Positions 16,606 to 27,413 of a stretch of 64,000 nt of DNA are shown here, one piece after another; position 1 is the first letter of the stretch, and every line of letters starts with the position of its first letter. Origin of the DNA: CALDTK01 sp965215215 (GTDB lineage Bacteria; Bacteroidota; Bacteroidia; Chitinophagales; Saprospiraceae). Both the position numbers and the translations under genes were made by a program. The notes under the pieces are model-generated. The model saw nothing but the letters and a program-made list of their open reading frames with translations. It was not told the DNA's origin and made no database searches. The stretch is from the NCBI GenBank assembly GCA_965215215.1, contig OZ244043.1:2604001-2668000 (forward strand), written 5' to 3'.

Positions 16606-17310
16606 CTACCCCTTGGGGGCATTGAGGCGAAAGCCCACCCCGTGCACGTTCTCGATGCTCACCCGGTCGTCGGCGCGCAGGTACTTACGGAGCCGGGAGA
16701 TGAACACGTCCATGCTGCGCCCGAGGAAGTAATCGTCGTTGCCCCACACCCGCTCGAGCACGTGCGAGCGCTTGAGCACCTGGTTGGGGTCGCGCGCGAA
16801 GAGCGCCAGGAGTTCGAGCTCGCGCTGCGTGAGCCGCCGGTTCTCGCCCTCCGGGTCCTCGAGCTCGAGGTTGGCGATGTCGAGCACGAAGCGCCCGATG
16901 GTGAGTCGCTCGGCCGGGCGCTCGGCGAGGTGGCGTCGGCGCAGGAAGATCTCGACCTTGAGTACGAGCTCCTCGATGCTGAAGGGCTTGGTGAGGTAGT
17001 CGTCGGCCCCGGTACGCAGGCCCTGGAGTCGATCGTCCGGGAGGCTTTTGGCGGAGAGAAACAAAATGGGCACCTCGGCGTCGCGCACGCGGATGGCCTC
17101 GGCCAGCGCGAATCCGTCCACTCCGGGGAGCATGACGTCGAGGATAGCGAGGTCGAAGCTCACGCCCGATTTAATGAAGGCTAGCGCCTCCCGCCCGTCG
17201 GCGATCGCGTTTACCTCGAATCCGGCAACCTCTAGGTTGTCTTGGGTCACGAACCGCAGCGACTCATCGTCCTCCACGTACAGCAACCGTGCTTTTACAT
17301 CTGTGTCCAT
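16606..17310 (-). CDS. OmpR-family response regulator
   Basis: The 234-residue protein starts with MDTDVKARLLYVEDDES; upstream in-frame codons belong to the kinase gene. The receiver domain has acidic pocket residues EDD near 12-14, phospho-acceptor Asp in LAILDVMLPG (about 56) and Lys in DYLTKPF (about 106). A winged-helix DNA-binding domain follows (LTQRELELLALFARDPNQVLKRSHVLERVWG to NVHGVGFRLN). It is co-transcribed with the upstream histidine kinase, overlapping it by 16 bp. Confidence 0.95.
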   Translation of the reverse strand: MDTDVKARLLYVEDDESLRFVTQDNLEVAGFEVNAIADGREALAFIKSGVSFDLAILDVMLPGVDGFALAEAIRVRDAEVPILFLSAKSLPDDRLQGLRTGADDYLTKPFSIEELVLKVEIFLRRRHLAERPAERLTIGRFVLDIANLELEDPEGENRRLTQRELELLALFARDPNQVLKRSHVLERVWGNDDYFLGRSMDVFISRLRKYLRADDRVSIENVHGVGFRLNAPKG

Positions 17311-18656
17311 CCTGGGCGCTTGTCCGCGCCGAAGATGCGTAAACTCCAGCGACGCCACGCGGGTAGGCTCCGCTCACGCAGTTCGGGGATGTCGATCCGG
17401 AAGGCCGCCCCGCGTTTGCGGTCGCTCTCCAGGCTGAGCTCGTAGCCGTGCGCGCGGCACACGCCGCCCACGTAAAACAGTCCGAGGCCGAAGCCTTTCA
17501 CGTCGTGGACGTTGCCCGTGGGTACGCGGTAAAATTTTTCGAACACCTTGCTGTGTTGCTCGACGGGAATCCCGATCCCCTCGTCGGCTACCGTCACGCG
17601 AAAACCGGCGGGGGTGTTCTCGGTGCACACCGTGATCTGCGGCGCTTCGGGCGAATACTTCACCGCGTTGTCGAGGAGGGCGGAGATGGCGCCGGACAGG
17701 TGCATGCGATCCGCGGGGAGGTGCGGGCCATTCGCCCCGAGTTTTAGCGAGAGCGTACCCCCGAGCTCCTCGATCTTGGCGCGCGGTCCGTCGCAAGTTT
17801 CCACGACTAACTCGTTGAGGTCGATGGGCTCCTTCTGCAGCTCGAAGCGATTGCGTTCGATGCGGGCGAGCTGTAGCACTTTTTCGACCTGCTCGGTGAG
17901 TCGCTCGTTCTGGGAGGCCACGATGTCGGCGTAGCGGGCGAGGCGGGCGTCGGCCTGGATGGGGCCGGCCCGCTGCAGCACCCCCGCGGCCACCTTGATG
18001 GTGGAGAGCGGGGTTTTGAACTCGTGGGTCATGTTGTTGATAAAATCCTTCTGCATCTCGCCGAGCTGCTGTTGGCGTACGAGCACCCAGGTGGCGTAGG
18101 CGAAGAAGAGTACGGTAACCAGCAGCACCCCGCCGAGCGTACTCACCGCGCCGAGGGAGGCGAGCAGCGAGCTGGCGTGGTCCGGGAAACGCACCCCGAA
18201 GTAGTAGATGTACTCGTCGTAGGTGGGGAGCTCCTCGTTGAGCAAATCCGCCTGCTCGACCGAATCGGGGCGGGCCCGGTAGCTCACGTAATCGCCGTAC
18301 ACCATCTTGTCGGTGTAGCAGTCGTAGATCCCGTAATCGAAGGCCTCCGTCAGTCCGACCGCCTCGAGCTCGCGGCGCAGGAGGTACTCCAGGTCGTTGG
18401 CGTCGATGCTGGCGTTGAGGTTGACCACGTAGTAGTTGGCCGTGATCGGGTTTATGAGGTCTATGTCGGGCACCGAGATACCCGATTGTTCCTCGAAACC
18501 CTGCGCTACGGCGAGCAGCGCCTCCTTTACTTGCTGATCGAACTCCTGACTCTTGAGCTGATAAGCCGACCACAGCCAGTAGCCCTGCAGCGCGAACGCC
18601 GCCAGGATAGCGATGATGCCGAGGATAACGACCTGGTACAGCGAACGTTTGCGCAT
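17295..18656 (-). CDS. Membrane sensor histidine kinase
   Basis: The 453-residue kinase has two membrane helices (VVILGIIAILAAFALQGYWLW and LGGVLLVTVLFFAYATWVLV) enclosing a periplasmic domain of about 130 residues. Then come HisKA (FINNMTHEFKTPLSTIK, phospho-His near 225) and HATPase_c with N-box LLDNAVKYS, G1 DEGIGIP and G2 GFGLGLFYV. It is the cognate partner of the overlapping OmpR-type regulator. The signal is unknown and the periplasmic domain was not recognised. A dispersed motif copy lies in the codons for LSLKL. Confidence 0.94.
   Translation of the reverse strand: MRKRSLYQVVILGIIAILAAFALQGYWLWSAYQLKSQEFDQQVKEALLAVAQGFEEQSGISVPDIDLINPITANYYVVNLNASIDANDLEYLLRRELEAVGLTEAFDYGIYDCYTDKMVYGDYVSYRARPDSVEQADLLNEELPTYDEYIYYFGVRFPDHASSLLASLGAVSTLGGVLLVTVLFFAYATWVLVRQQQLGEMQKDFINNMTHEFKTPLSTIKVAAGVLQRAGPIQADARLARYADIVASQNERLTEQVEKVLQLARIERNRFELQKEPIDLNELVVETCDGPRAKIEELGGTLSLKLGANGPHLPADRMHLSGAISALLDNAVKYSPEAPQITVCTENTPAGFRVTVADEGIGIPVEQHSKVFEKFYRVPTGNVHDVKGFGLGLFYVGGVCRAHGYELSLESDRKRGAAFRIDIPELRERSLPAWRRWSLRIFGADKRPGWTQM
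17741..17755 (+). repeat. Dispersed motif, AGC form, loop GAGA
   Basis: GTTTTAGCGAGAGCG, antisense in the kinase gene, read there as LSLK. The loop changes but stays GNRA. Confidence 0.75.
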
Positions 18657-18710
18657 AGGGTGGGGGCGGGCGGGGGGCGTACCGGATAACATACGAGACC
18701 CCGCCCTCGT

Positions 18711-19574
18711 ATGCCTGCTCCAATGTTGGCCAATTTACCTTTTACCTGGCGTTGGGCGTCCTACCTGGCCGTCGCGTGCCTTGCCTTCGGCACGGTTCAG
18801 ACGGCTTTCGCGCAGGTGGGCAGCCCGTTCGACCTATCGCCGCGCCTCGATTCCCCCGCGACGGGGGAGCTGGCCGTGCGCACTCCGCCCGCCGGCGCGG
18901 CCGACGTTTCCTCGACCGTGGAACGACCGCGGCTGAAGGTGACCAACCGGGGGCGTTTCGACTTCATTCTCGCCTTCGGCCTGGTGATCCTGCTCACCGT
19001 TTCGTTCGTGGCGCAGGGCAACGCGCTCCGTCGCATGTACGCGGCGCTGCTCAACGATAACCTGCTCGGTCGCCTCCACCGCGAGCAGCGCAAGGGGGCC
19101 TACAAGTGGTGGGGGGCCGTGGGGGCCGTGATGTTGGGCTCGTTCATGTTCGTAGCGCTGCGTCAACTCCGACCCGATACCTTCGGCTACGGTTGGGCGA
19201 CCCTCGGCGCCTTCGCCGCGAGCGCGGTCGGCCTGGTGGCGCTCCGCCTGCTCGTGCTCGGTCTGCTCGGGGCCGCCTTCCCCCTCGGGAAAGCGCTCGA
19301 CGGTTACCGCACGTCTACCTACGTGTGGGTGGCGGTAGTCGGGGTCGCAACGATCCCCGCGACGGCGGTGGTGGCCTTCGGCGAAGCGGGCATCGCCAAC
19401 GCGCTTGCCCACAGCGGCTTAGCCTTGCTCGGTCTGGCGTACGTAGCCTACCTGTTACGCGCTACGGCCAGCGCCAGCTCGTACATCCTCGGTTACCCCG
19501 TACACTTTTTGTTGTACCTTTGCGCCCTCGAAATAGGGCCGCTGGCGATAGGCTATCGCACGCTGGTGGGCTAG
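18711..19574 (+). CDS. DUF4271 integral membrane protein
   Basis: The 287-residue protein has an N-terminal hydrophobic segment, a short Ser/Pro/Ala region, then about six membrane helices (FILAFGLVILLTVSFVAQG, AVGAVMLGSFMFVAL, FAASAVGLVALRLLVLGLLG, TSTYVWVAVVGVATIPATAV, GLALLGLAYVAYLLRA, YPVHFLLYLCALEIGPLAI). The pattern and its position immediately before hemD are typical of DUF4271 in Bacteroidota. The function is unknown. It is divergent from the sensor kinase. Confidence 0.85.
   Translation: MPAPMLANLPFTWRWASYLAVACLAFGTVQTAFAQVGSPFDLSPRLDSPATGELAVRTPPAGAADVSSTVERPRLKVTNRGRFDFILAFGLVILLTVSFVAQGNALRRMYAALLNDNLLGRLHREQRKGAYKWWGAVGAVMLGSFMFVALRQLRPDTFGYGWATLGAFAASAVGLVALRLLVLGLLGAAFPLGKALDGYRTSTYVWVAVVGVATIPATAVVAFGEAGIANALAHSGLALLGLAYVAYLLRATASASSYILGYPVHFLLYLCALEIGPLAIGYRTLVG
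19515..19522 (+). promoter_or_regulatory. Candidate -7 box for hemD inside the DUF4271 gene
   Basis: TACCTTTG matches the Bacteroidota TAnnTTTG consensus exactly, 80 bp before the hemD start. The -33 element is weak. Confidence 0.4.
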
Positions 19575-19601
19575 GCACCAATTTTTTCGAATAAGCTCTG
19601 T

Positions 19602-20387
19602 ATGGGATCTAAGAACGGCACCGAGACCGAGGAATATCGTCCCGTCAAAACGATTCTCATTTCGCAGCCCAAGCCCGAGCGCTCTCCGTACTTCGATTTG
19701 GAGAAGAAGTACGGCATCAAGATAGACTGGCGCCCTTTCATCCAGGTGGAGGGGCTCGACGCGAAGGAGTTTCGCAAATCGCGCATCTACATCGAGGAGT
19801 ATTCGGCGATCGTGTTTACGAGCCGCCACGCCATCGAGCACTTCTTTCGCCTGGCCGAGGAGATGCGCGTGACGGTCAGCGAGGACATGCACTACTACTG
19901 CCTCTCGGAGACGGTCGCCAACTACCTACAGAAGTTTATTAACTACCGCAAGCGCAAGGTTTTCGTTGGCCAAAAAACGGTCGAGCAGCTCAAGCCGGTC
20001 TTGCTGAAGTACAAGGCGCGCGAGAAGTTCCTCGTGCCTTGCTCCGATCTGGGCTCCAAGGATCTCAACGGATTCCTGGCCGATAACGACTTCGACTTTA
20101 CCGAGGCGGTGATGTACCGGACGGTGTCGAGCGACCTGTCCGACCTCACCGAGGTCTTCTACGACGTACTCGTGTTCTTCAGTCCGCTCGGCGTGGTCTC
20201 CCTGCTGGAAAATTTCCCCCACTGGGAACAGAAGGAGACGCGGCTCGCCATCTTCGGCAAGACGACCACGGAGGCCGTTACCGAAAACGGGTTGCGGGTC
20301 AACATCCCCGCCCCCTCGCCCGAGGCCCCGAGCATGCCGATGGCCATCGAGAACTACCTGCAGGCGAGCAACAAACGTCGCCGCTAG
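19602..20387 (+). CDS. hemD: Uroporphyrinogen-III synthase
   Basis: The 261-residue protein has the two-lobed HemD pattern: ILISQPKPERSPYFDLEKKYG at the start, AIVFTSRHAIEHFF (lobe one), YYCLSETVANYL, KFLVPCSDLGSKDLNGFL, and VLVFFSPLGVVSLLENF followed by LAIFGKTTTEAVTENGLRVNIPAPSPEAPSM. It cyclises hydroxymethylbilane to uroporphyrinogen III in haem synthesis. Bacteroidota HemD commonly sits next to a DUF4271 gene, as here. It is 10 bp upstream of the NUDIX gene. Confidence 0.9.
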   Translation: MGSKNGTETEEYRPVKTILISQPKPERSPYFDLEKKYGIKIDWRPFIQVEGLDAKEFRKSRIYIEEYSAIVFTSRHAIEHFFRLAEEMRVTVSEDMHYYCLSETVANYLQKFINYRKRKVFVGQKTVEQLKPVLLKYKAREKFLVPCSDLGSKDLNGFLADNDFDFTEAVMYRTVSSDLSDLTEVFYDVLVFFSPLGVVSLLENFPHWEQKETRLAIFGKTTTEAVTENGLRVNIPAPSPEAPSMPMAIENYLQASNKRRR

Positions 20388-20397
20388 GCGGCGCCCC

Positions 20398-21027
20398 ATG
20401 ACTTCCGTTACCCCGGAGTCGGTCGCCGAGCGACTCCGGCGGCCGCTGCCCGGACCGAACGCGCAGCTCTCCCTGGCCCACCCGGCGCGCACGCTCTTCG
20501 TTGCCGACGGGCAAACCCCCCGCGAGGCGGGCGTACTCATCCTGCTTTACGAACGGGCGGGCGCCACCTACTTCCCGCTCATCGAGCGGACCTCCCACAA
20601 CCTGGACGACCGCCACCGGGGGCAGATCGGCTTTCCCGGGGGCAGCAGGGATCCCGGGGACGCGGACCTGGTCGCGACCGCCTTGCGTGAGGCCGAGGAG
20701 GAGGTCGGGGCCCGGGTCGACCGGCTGCAACTGCTCGGATCACTTTCGGGGCTGTACATTCCGGTTAGCAACTTCCAGGTAAACCCCGCGGTGGCCTACG
20801 CGCGAACGGTACCCGAGTGGCGGCTGCAAGCCTCCGAGGTCGCCCGCCTGATCGAGGTGCCGCTCGCGGACCTGTTCGCCGTGGAGGCCGTCAAGTACAC
20901 CGATCGCCCCCTCGGGGACGGCGCGCTGCGCTTGCAGCGCGTGCCTTACTTCGACCTCGCGGGTGAGGTGGTGTGGGGGGCTACGGCGATGATCCTGGGC
21001 GAGCTGCGCGACGTACTCCTCGCTTAA
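20398..21027 (+). CDS. CoA-pyrophosphatase-type NUDIX hydrolase
   Basis: The 209-residue protein contains the CoA-group extension HRGQIGFPGGS immediately before a complete Nudix box (GGSRDPGDADLVATALREAEEEVGA). The REAEEE core carries the metal-binding glutamates. LIERTSHNLDDRHRGQ also fits the CoA/NUDT7-8 family. It probably hydrolyses CoA or oxidised CoA to 3',5'-ADP and phosphopantetheine. It lies directly after hemD. Confidence 0.9.
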   Translation: MTSVTPESVAERLRRPLPGPNAQLSLAHPARTLFVADGQTPREAGVLILLYERAGATYFPLIERTSHNLDDRHRGQIGFPGGSRDPGDADLVATALREAEEEVGARVDRLQLLGSLSGLYIPVSNFQVNPAVAYARTVPEWRLQASEVARLIEVPLADLFAVEAVKYTDRPLGDGALRLQRVPYFDLAGEVVWGATAMILGELRDVLLA

Positions 21028-21113
21028 AACGCTTCGCCAACAGATCTTTAACGAGACGGTAAGGGATCGTGAGCGTTCGACGTTCGATCTTTCGGCACAC
21101 AAAATCCACGACC

Positions 21114-21680
21114 ATGTCTCGCTTTCAACCCGCTTTGCTCCTCCTGCTACTCGTTACCGCAACGCTCGGGAGCGGTTGTAAGAAGGACGAGCCGGACGAG
21201 CCGCGTTTCGATGAGCTCAGGCTCGACGGCGACAACGCGACCGGTCCGCAGCTCGACGCGGGTACACACCGTTTCGGGGTGCGTTTTAGCGAAAGCGAGC
21301 TGCGCGATTACGTAGGCGAAGAGCTAACGGGAATCCGGGTGTTCGTGGGCGCTGCGCCCGTTTCGATGCGGCTCTCGGTGAGTTCCGGGGGGGAGGTGGT
21401 GCCGGGCGTAGACCTCGCTACGTTGCAGGTATCGAGCTTCGGGAACGTGCGGCGGTTCGTCGACTACGACCTGCGTGCTCCGGTGCGTATTGAGGCCGGG
21501 GAGGCGCTGTGGCTCGTAGCGGAAGTGGAGCTCGACGGAGACGCCCAGCAAAGTATCGGCTGCGACAGCGGTCCCCGCCGAGCGGGGGGCGACTGGCTCT
21601 GGTCCGGCGACCGCTGGCTCACCTTCGAAGAGCGCAACGGGGAGAGCGTGAACTGGAACATCCGCGGACTGGTGCGCTAG
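21114..21680 (+). CDS. Predicted lipoprotein, unknown function
   Basis: The start gives MSRFQPALLLLLLVTATLGSGC, a lipoprotein signal with lipobox LGSGC (Cys near 22). It is followed by a charged KKDEPDEPR stretch typical of surface-directed lipoproteins. The remaining 160 residues look like a beta-sandwich (GVRFSESELRDYVGEELTGIRVFVGAAP, VSSGGEVV, LWLVAEVELDG, NWNIRGLVR). No family was recognised. One exact copy of the dispersed motif encodes FSES here. Confidence 0.72.
   Translation: MSRFQPALLLLLLVTATLGSGCKKDEPDEPRFDELRLDGDNATGPQLDAGTHRFGVRFSESELRDYVGEELTGIRVFVGAAPVSMRLSVSSGGEVVPGVDLATLQVSSFGNVRRFVDYDLRAPVRIEAGEALWLVAEVELDGDAQQSIGCDSGPRRAGGDWLWSGDRWLTFEERNGESVNWNIRGLVR
21283..21297 (+). repeat. 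Dispersed motif, exact 15-mer
   Basis: GTTTTAGCGAAAGCG on the coding strand of the lipoprotein gene, read as FSES. Confidence 0.85.
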
Positions 21681-22336
21681 TCTTTTTTCTTAAAGTCACC
21701 GTCTTTCCAAGACTTGAAAAACTGTCCCCAGGCCACCGGCGAGAAGATGTTCATCGGCGGCGTTTGCCCGACGTAGTAGCTGCGGCGGGCCTGCTGACGC
21801 AGGTAAAAATCGGCCGACTCGTCCCCGTCGGGCAGCACTTCCTTGCGCGCTTGTTGCAGCCGCTCTTCGGCGAGGTTGACCTGGGCTTTGCGCTGCAGCT
21901 CGCTGCTCACGTCCATGGCCAAAAACTCGAGCTTGAAGTGCTCGCGGCTCGGCCAGGGGAAGATGACGGCGGTGGGCAGGTTGACCGTATCCTGCGAGAG
22001 CAGCTGCACGACGGAGTAGCGCTGCTCGCCGAGGGTGTCCGGCACCACGAGCGAGGCCGCCTCGAAGCCTACCGCCGTGAAGCGGATGGTGTCGCCTTCC
22101 TTGACGACGATGGAGAAGAAGCCGGAGAAATCGGAGTAGGTGCCCCGCCCCGAGCCCTGTACGTAAATGTTCGCGTAGGGAATACTCGCCAACTCCTCCT
22201 GGGAGCCGTCCAGTACGAGGCCGGAGAGTTGTACGAGGGCCGTGTCCGGGGCTTGCGCCAAAACGGGTTGCGCCAGGGCACCGATCAGGACCAAAAGTCC
22301 GGCGGCGGCGTGGCGGAAGCGGAGCGACAGATGCAT
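21677..22336 (-). CDS. CarboxypepD_reg-like domain protein
   Basis: The 219-residue secreted protein starts at the ATG giving MHLSLRFRHAAAGLLVLIGALAQPVLAQ, a Sec signal peptide. One carboxypeptidase-regulatory-like domain follows (LSGLVLDGSQEELASIPYANIYVQ, GRGTYSDFSGFFSIVVKEGDTIRFTAVGFE). The rest is a helical, charged C-terminal region (SSELQRKAQVNLAEERLQQARKEV) ending KSWKDGDFKKKD. Such proteins are usually periplasmic or outer-membrane associated in Bacteroidota. Its stop overlaps the convergent lipoprotein gene by 4 bp. It is 10 bp downstream of lon on the same strand. Confidence 0.8.
   Translation of the reverse strand: MHLSLRFRHAAAGLLVLIGALAQPVLAQAPDTALVQLSGLVLDGSQEELASIPYANIYVQGSGRGTYSDFSGFFSIVVKEGDTIRFTAVGFEAASLVVPDTLGEQRYSVVQLLSQDTVNLPTAVIFPWPSREHFKLEFLAMDVSSELQRKAQVNLAEERLQQARKEVLPDGDESADFYLRQQARRSYYVGQTPPMNIFSPVAWGQFFKSWKDGDFKKKD
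22251..22264 (-). repeat. Dispersed motif, GGC form, loop GCAA
   Basis: GTTTTGGCGCAAGC followed by C, at the signal-peptide cleavage region (VLAQA) of the CarboxypepD_reg gene. Confidence 0.7.
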
Positions 22337-22346
22337 AGCGTAAAGA

Positions 22347-24737
<2,391 letters not shown>

Positions 24738-24767
24738 GGGTGGGAAAGGAGCTGGTGGGAAAAGGCG

Positions 24768-24775
24768 CAAAGGTA
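24768..24775 (-). promoter_or_regulatory. Candidate -7 box for lon
   Basis: The minus strand reads TACCTTTG, an exact match to the Bacteroidota -7 consensus. It would place the transcript start near 24761 and so excludes the most upstream in-frame lon start. Confidence 0.45.
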
Positions 24776-24911
24776 AGGGCTCGATTGGCCTCGTGCTAGG
24801 TTAGTGCATCGCTTCCCCGATCTGAGCGGGGGCGATGCGTCGTTCGTATCATGTCGCGAGGCGCCCGCCGAAGTTCTACTTGGTCCACGTGCAGCGTTTC
24901 GGGCTGAACGG

Positions 24912-25286
24912 ATGTCTACCACCGAGACGAACCCGCAAATGTTCGACGCGTGCTGGAGCGAGATCCTCGCGAAGCAGACCGTCACGGGCGTACGCGCGGA
25001 GTCGCTCGGTGCGCGATCGTCGGAACCGTCCGACTGGGCGGACCTCCGGGTATCCCCGAACCCGGTTACCGACGGTCAGCTTACGCTGCGAGGAATCCCC
25101 GCCGAGCTGCCAGGAGCTGAGGTATCGTTGGTCGATCTACAGGGGCGTACGGTCTTCGACAGCGGACTGGTGCCTGGTCTCGGAGAGAGCGCGACCCTAG
25201 ATCTGCCGGGCGTAGCCGCGGGATTATACATCTTGTCCATTAAAGCTGCGGGCGAGATGCACCGCCGGTCGATCGTAGTCCAGTAA
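24912..25286 (+). CDS. Orphan T9SS type A sorting domain (possible gene remnant)
   Basis: The 124-residue product from the ATG is essentially a lone T9SS C-terminal domain: LRVSPNPVTDGQLTLRGIP, AEVSLVDLQGRTVFDSGLV, LDLPGVAAGLYILSIKAAGE, HRRSIVVQ. This domain normally sits at the end of a large secreted protein and directs it through the type IX machine. There is no signal peptide in this or any longer in-frame reading, and no cargo domain. It therefore looks like the 3' remnant of a lost secreted-protein gene, although a small functional gene cannot be excluded. It ends at a perfect palindromic terminator. Confidence 0.55.
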   Translation: MSTTETNPQMFDACWSEILAKQTVTGVRAESLGARSSEPSDWADLRVSPNPVTDGQLTLRGIPAELPGAEVSLVDLQGRTVFDSGLVPGLGESATLDLPGVAAGLYILSIKAAGEMHRRSIVVQ

Positions 25287-25312
25287 CTGCGACTACGTTT
25301 CCGTAAGGCTGG

Positions 25313-25346
25313 AGCGGGGGTTAGCACGTACGTGCTAACCCCCGCT
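25313..25346. terminator. Perfect 34-bp palindromic terminator
   Basis: The 17-bp arms AGCGGGGGTTAGCACGT and its exact complement abut without a spacer. The palindrome lies between the orphan T9SS gene and the convergent parE gene and can serve both. Confidence 0.75.
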
Positions 25347-25363
25347 TCGATTTCTTAGCGTTG

Positions 25364-27232
25364 CTACGCCACGGCCTCCTCGAGCACATCCTCCTCCACC
25401 TTCAGATTCTCGATAATAAATTCCTGCCGCTGAGGCGTATTTTTCCCCATGTAGTAAGCGAGCAGGGAATCGAGGTCGAGGTCATCGCGCATCACCACGG
25501 GCCGCAGCCGGATGTCCTCCCCGATAAAGTCCTTGAACTCCCCCGGACTGATCTCGCCCAGCCCCTTAAAGCGAGTCACCTCTGCCTTCCCGCGCAACGA
25601 CTTAATCGCATCCTGCTTCTCCTGGTCCGAGTAGCAGTAGTGCGTCGTCTTTTTGTCTCGCACCCGAAACAGCGGCGTCTCCAGGATGTACAGGTGCCCC
25701 GCCCGCACGATGTCCGGGAAAAACTGCAGGAAGAAAGTGAGCAGCAGCAGCCGGATGTGCATCCCATCCACATCCGCATCAGTAGCCACGACCACGTTCG
25801 AAAACCGCAAATTGTCGAGCCCGTCCTCGATGTCGAGGGCGTGCTGCAACAGGTTGAGCTCCTCGTTTTGGTAGACGACCTTCTTGCTCATCCCGAAGCA
25901 ATTGAGTGGCTTGCCCCGCAGCGAGAACACGGCCTGCCGCTGTACGTCCCGCGCTTTGGTGATCGAACCCGAGGCCGAGTCGCCCTCCGTGATGAAGATC
26001 GTCGAGGCCAGCCGGTCCTCGTCGCTCACCTTCCTCGCGTCGTCGTTGAGGTGCAGCCGGCAGTCGCGCAGCTTCTTGTTGTGGATGTTGGCCTTCTTCG
26101 CCCGGTCGTTCGCGAGCTTTTTGATGCCGGCGATCTCCTTGCGTTCGCGCTCCGATTGTTGGATGCGCTTCTGGATCGCCTCGGCGGTCTTCGGGTTGCG
26201 GTGCAGGTAGTCGTCGAGGTGCTTCGAGAGGAAGTCGTTGACGAAGGTGCGTAGGGTAGGGCCGCCCGGACCGGTCGTCGCGCTACCGAGCTTCGTTTTG
26301 GTCTGGCTCTCGAACACCGGCTCCTCGATGCGCACGCTCAGCGCGGCGATCACCGAGGCGCGAATGTCTTTAGCGTCGTAGTTCTTCCCGTAAAAGCTGC
26401 GGACGGTCCCGACGAGGCTCTCGCGAAAGGCGTTGAGGTGCGTCCCCCCCTGGGTGGTGTGCTGCCCGTTGACGAACGTATAGTACTGCTCGCCGTAGTG
26501 ATTGCCGTGCGTGAGGGCGACCTCGATGTCGTCGCCCCGCAGGTGCACGACGGGGTAGCGCGTCTCCTCGGCGCTCGTACGCCGCTCGAGCAGATCGAGC
26601 AGTCCGTTTTTAGAGAGGTGCAGCTTCCCGTTGAAGCGGAGCTTCAATCCCGCGTTGAGGTAAGCGTAGTTCCAGAGCTGGTTCTCGACGAACTCGGGTT
26701 CGAACTTGTACTTCTTGAAAATGGAATCGTCCGCCTCGAAACGAACGAGCGTCCCGTTCGCCTCACCGGTCTTCACCAACTTGCTCTCGCTCACCAACAC
26801 CCCGCCGGCAAACTCAGCGCGCTTCATCTTCCCCTCGCGGTAGCTCTCCACCACGAAGCGCGTCGAGAGCGCGTTGACGGCCTTGGTGCCCACGCCGTTG
26901 AGTCCGACCGATTTCTTGAAGGCCTTCGAGTCGTACTTACCGCCCGTATTGATCTTCGAGACGCAGTCCACCACCTTGCCGAGCGGGATGCCGCGGCCGA
27001 AATCACGGATCGCCACCTCGCCCCCGTCGATGTCGATGGTCACCTCGCGCCCGTGCCCCATCACGTACTCGTCGATCGCGTTGTCGAGCACCTCCTTGAT
27101 CAGGATGTAGATGCCGTCGTCCGGGCTCGACCCGTCGCCGAGCTTACCGATGTACATCCCGGGGCGCATGCGGATGTGCTCGCGCCAGTCGAGCGAGCGA
27201 ATATTGTCTTCGGTGTAAGTGATTTCAGCCAT
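25364..27232 (-). CDS. parE: DNA topoisomerase IV subunit B
   Basis: The 622-residue type II topoisomerase ATPase subunit starts MAEITYTEDNIRSLDWREHIRMRPGMYIG. It has the GHKL ATP site (LIKEVLDNAIDEYVMGHG, DFGRGIPLG, GLNGVGTKAVNALS) and the transducer. The TOPRIM region (IFITEGDSASGSITKARDVQRQAVFSLRGKPLNC and VVATDADVDGMHIRLLLL) follows, and the C-terminus includes RFKGLGEISP. The short N-terminus and the YIGKLGDGSSPDDGIYILIKEV sequence favour ParE over GyrB. Together with ParA/ParC-type subunit A it decatenates chromosomes. The reading upstream of the ATG is promoter DNA. Confidence 0.9.
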   Translation of the reverse strand: MAEITYTEDNIRSLDWREHIRMRPGMYIGKLGDGSSPDDGIYILIKEVLDNAIDEYVMGHGREVTIDIDGGEVAIRDFGRGIPLGKVVDCVSKINTGGKYDSKAFKKSVGLNGVGTKAVNALSTRFVVESYREGKMKRAEFAGGVLVSESKLVKTGEANGTLVRFEADDSIFKKYKFEPEFVENQLWNYAYLNAGLKLRFNGKLHLSKNGLLDLLERRTSAEETRYPVVHLRGDDIEVALTHGNHYGEQYYTFVNGQHTTQGGTHLNAFRESLVGTVRSFYGKNYDAKDIRASVIAALSVRIEEPVFESQTKTKLGSATTGPGGPTLRTFVNDFLSKHLDDYLHRNPKTAEAIQKRIQQSERERKEIAGIKKLANDRAKKANIHNKKLRDCRLHLNDDARKVSDEDRLASTIFITEGDSASGSITKARDVQRQAVFSLRGKPLNCFGMSKKVVYQNEELNLLQHALDIEDGLDNLRFSNVVVATDADVDGMHIRLLLLTFFLQFFPDIVRAGHLYILETPLFRVRDKKTTHYCYSDQEKQDAIKSLRGKAEVTRFKGLGEISPGEFKDFIGEDIRLRPVVMRDDLDLDSLLAYYMGKNTPQRQEFIIENLKVEEDVLEEAVA

Positions 27233-27375
27233 TTCGATCCTTCGCAAACGGAGGTGAATGTAAGTACCACTTCCGTTAAAACAAAATGTTTCACGTTGAG
27301 CGCTAACCGAAAGCGGTGACCGACCATAAACTACGGTATGCTGCAAAACGGTCCGCCGGTGAGCACATACAAATT

Positions 27376-27390
27376 GTTTTAGCGAAAGCG
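27376..27390 (+). repeat. Dispersed motif, exact 15-mer, intergenic
   Basis: GTTTTAGCGAAAGCG lies between the divergent parE and sbcD genes, 23 bp before the sbcD ATG. It is free of coding constraint, so its exact conservation is informative. Confidence 0.85.
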
Positions 27391-27413
27391 GGAGAAACTT
27401 AGCTTTGGCGACG

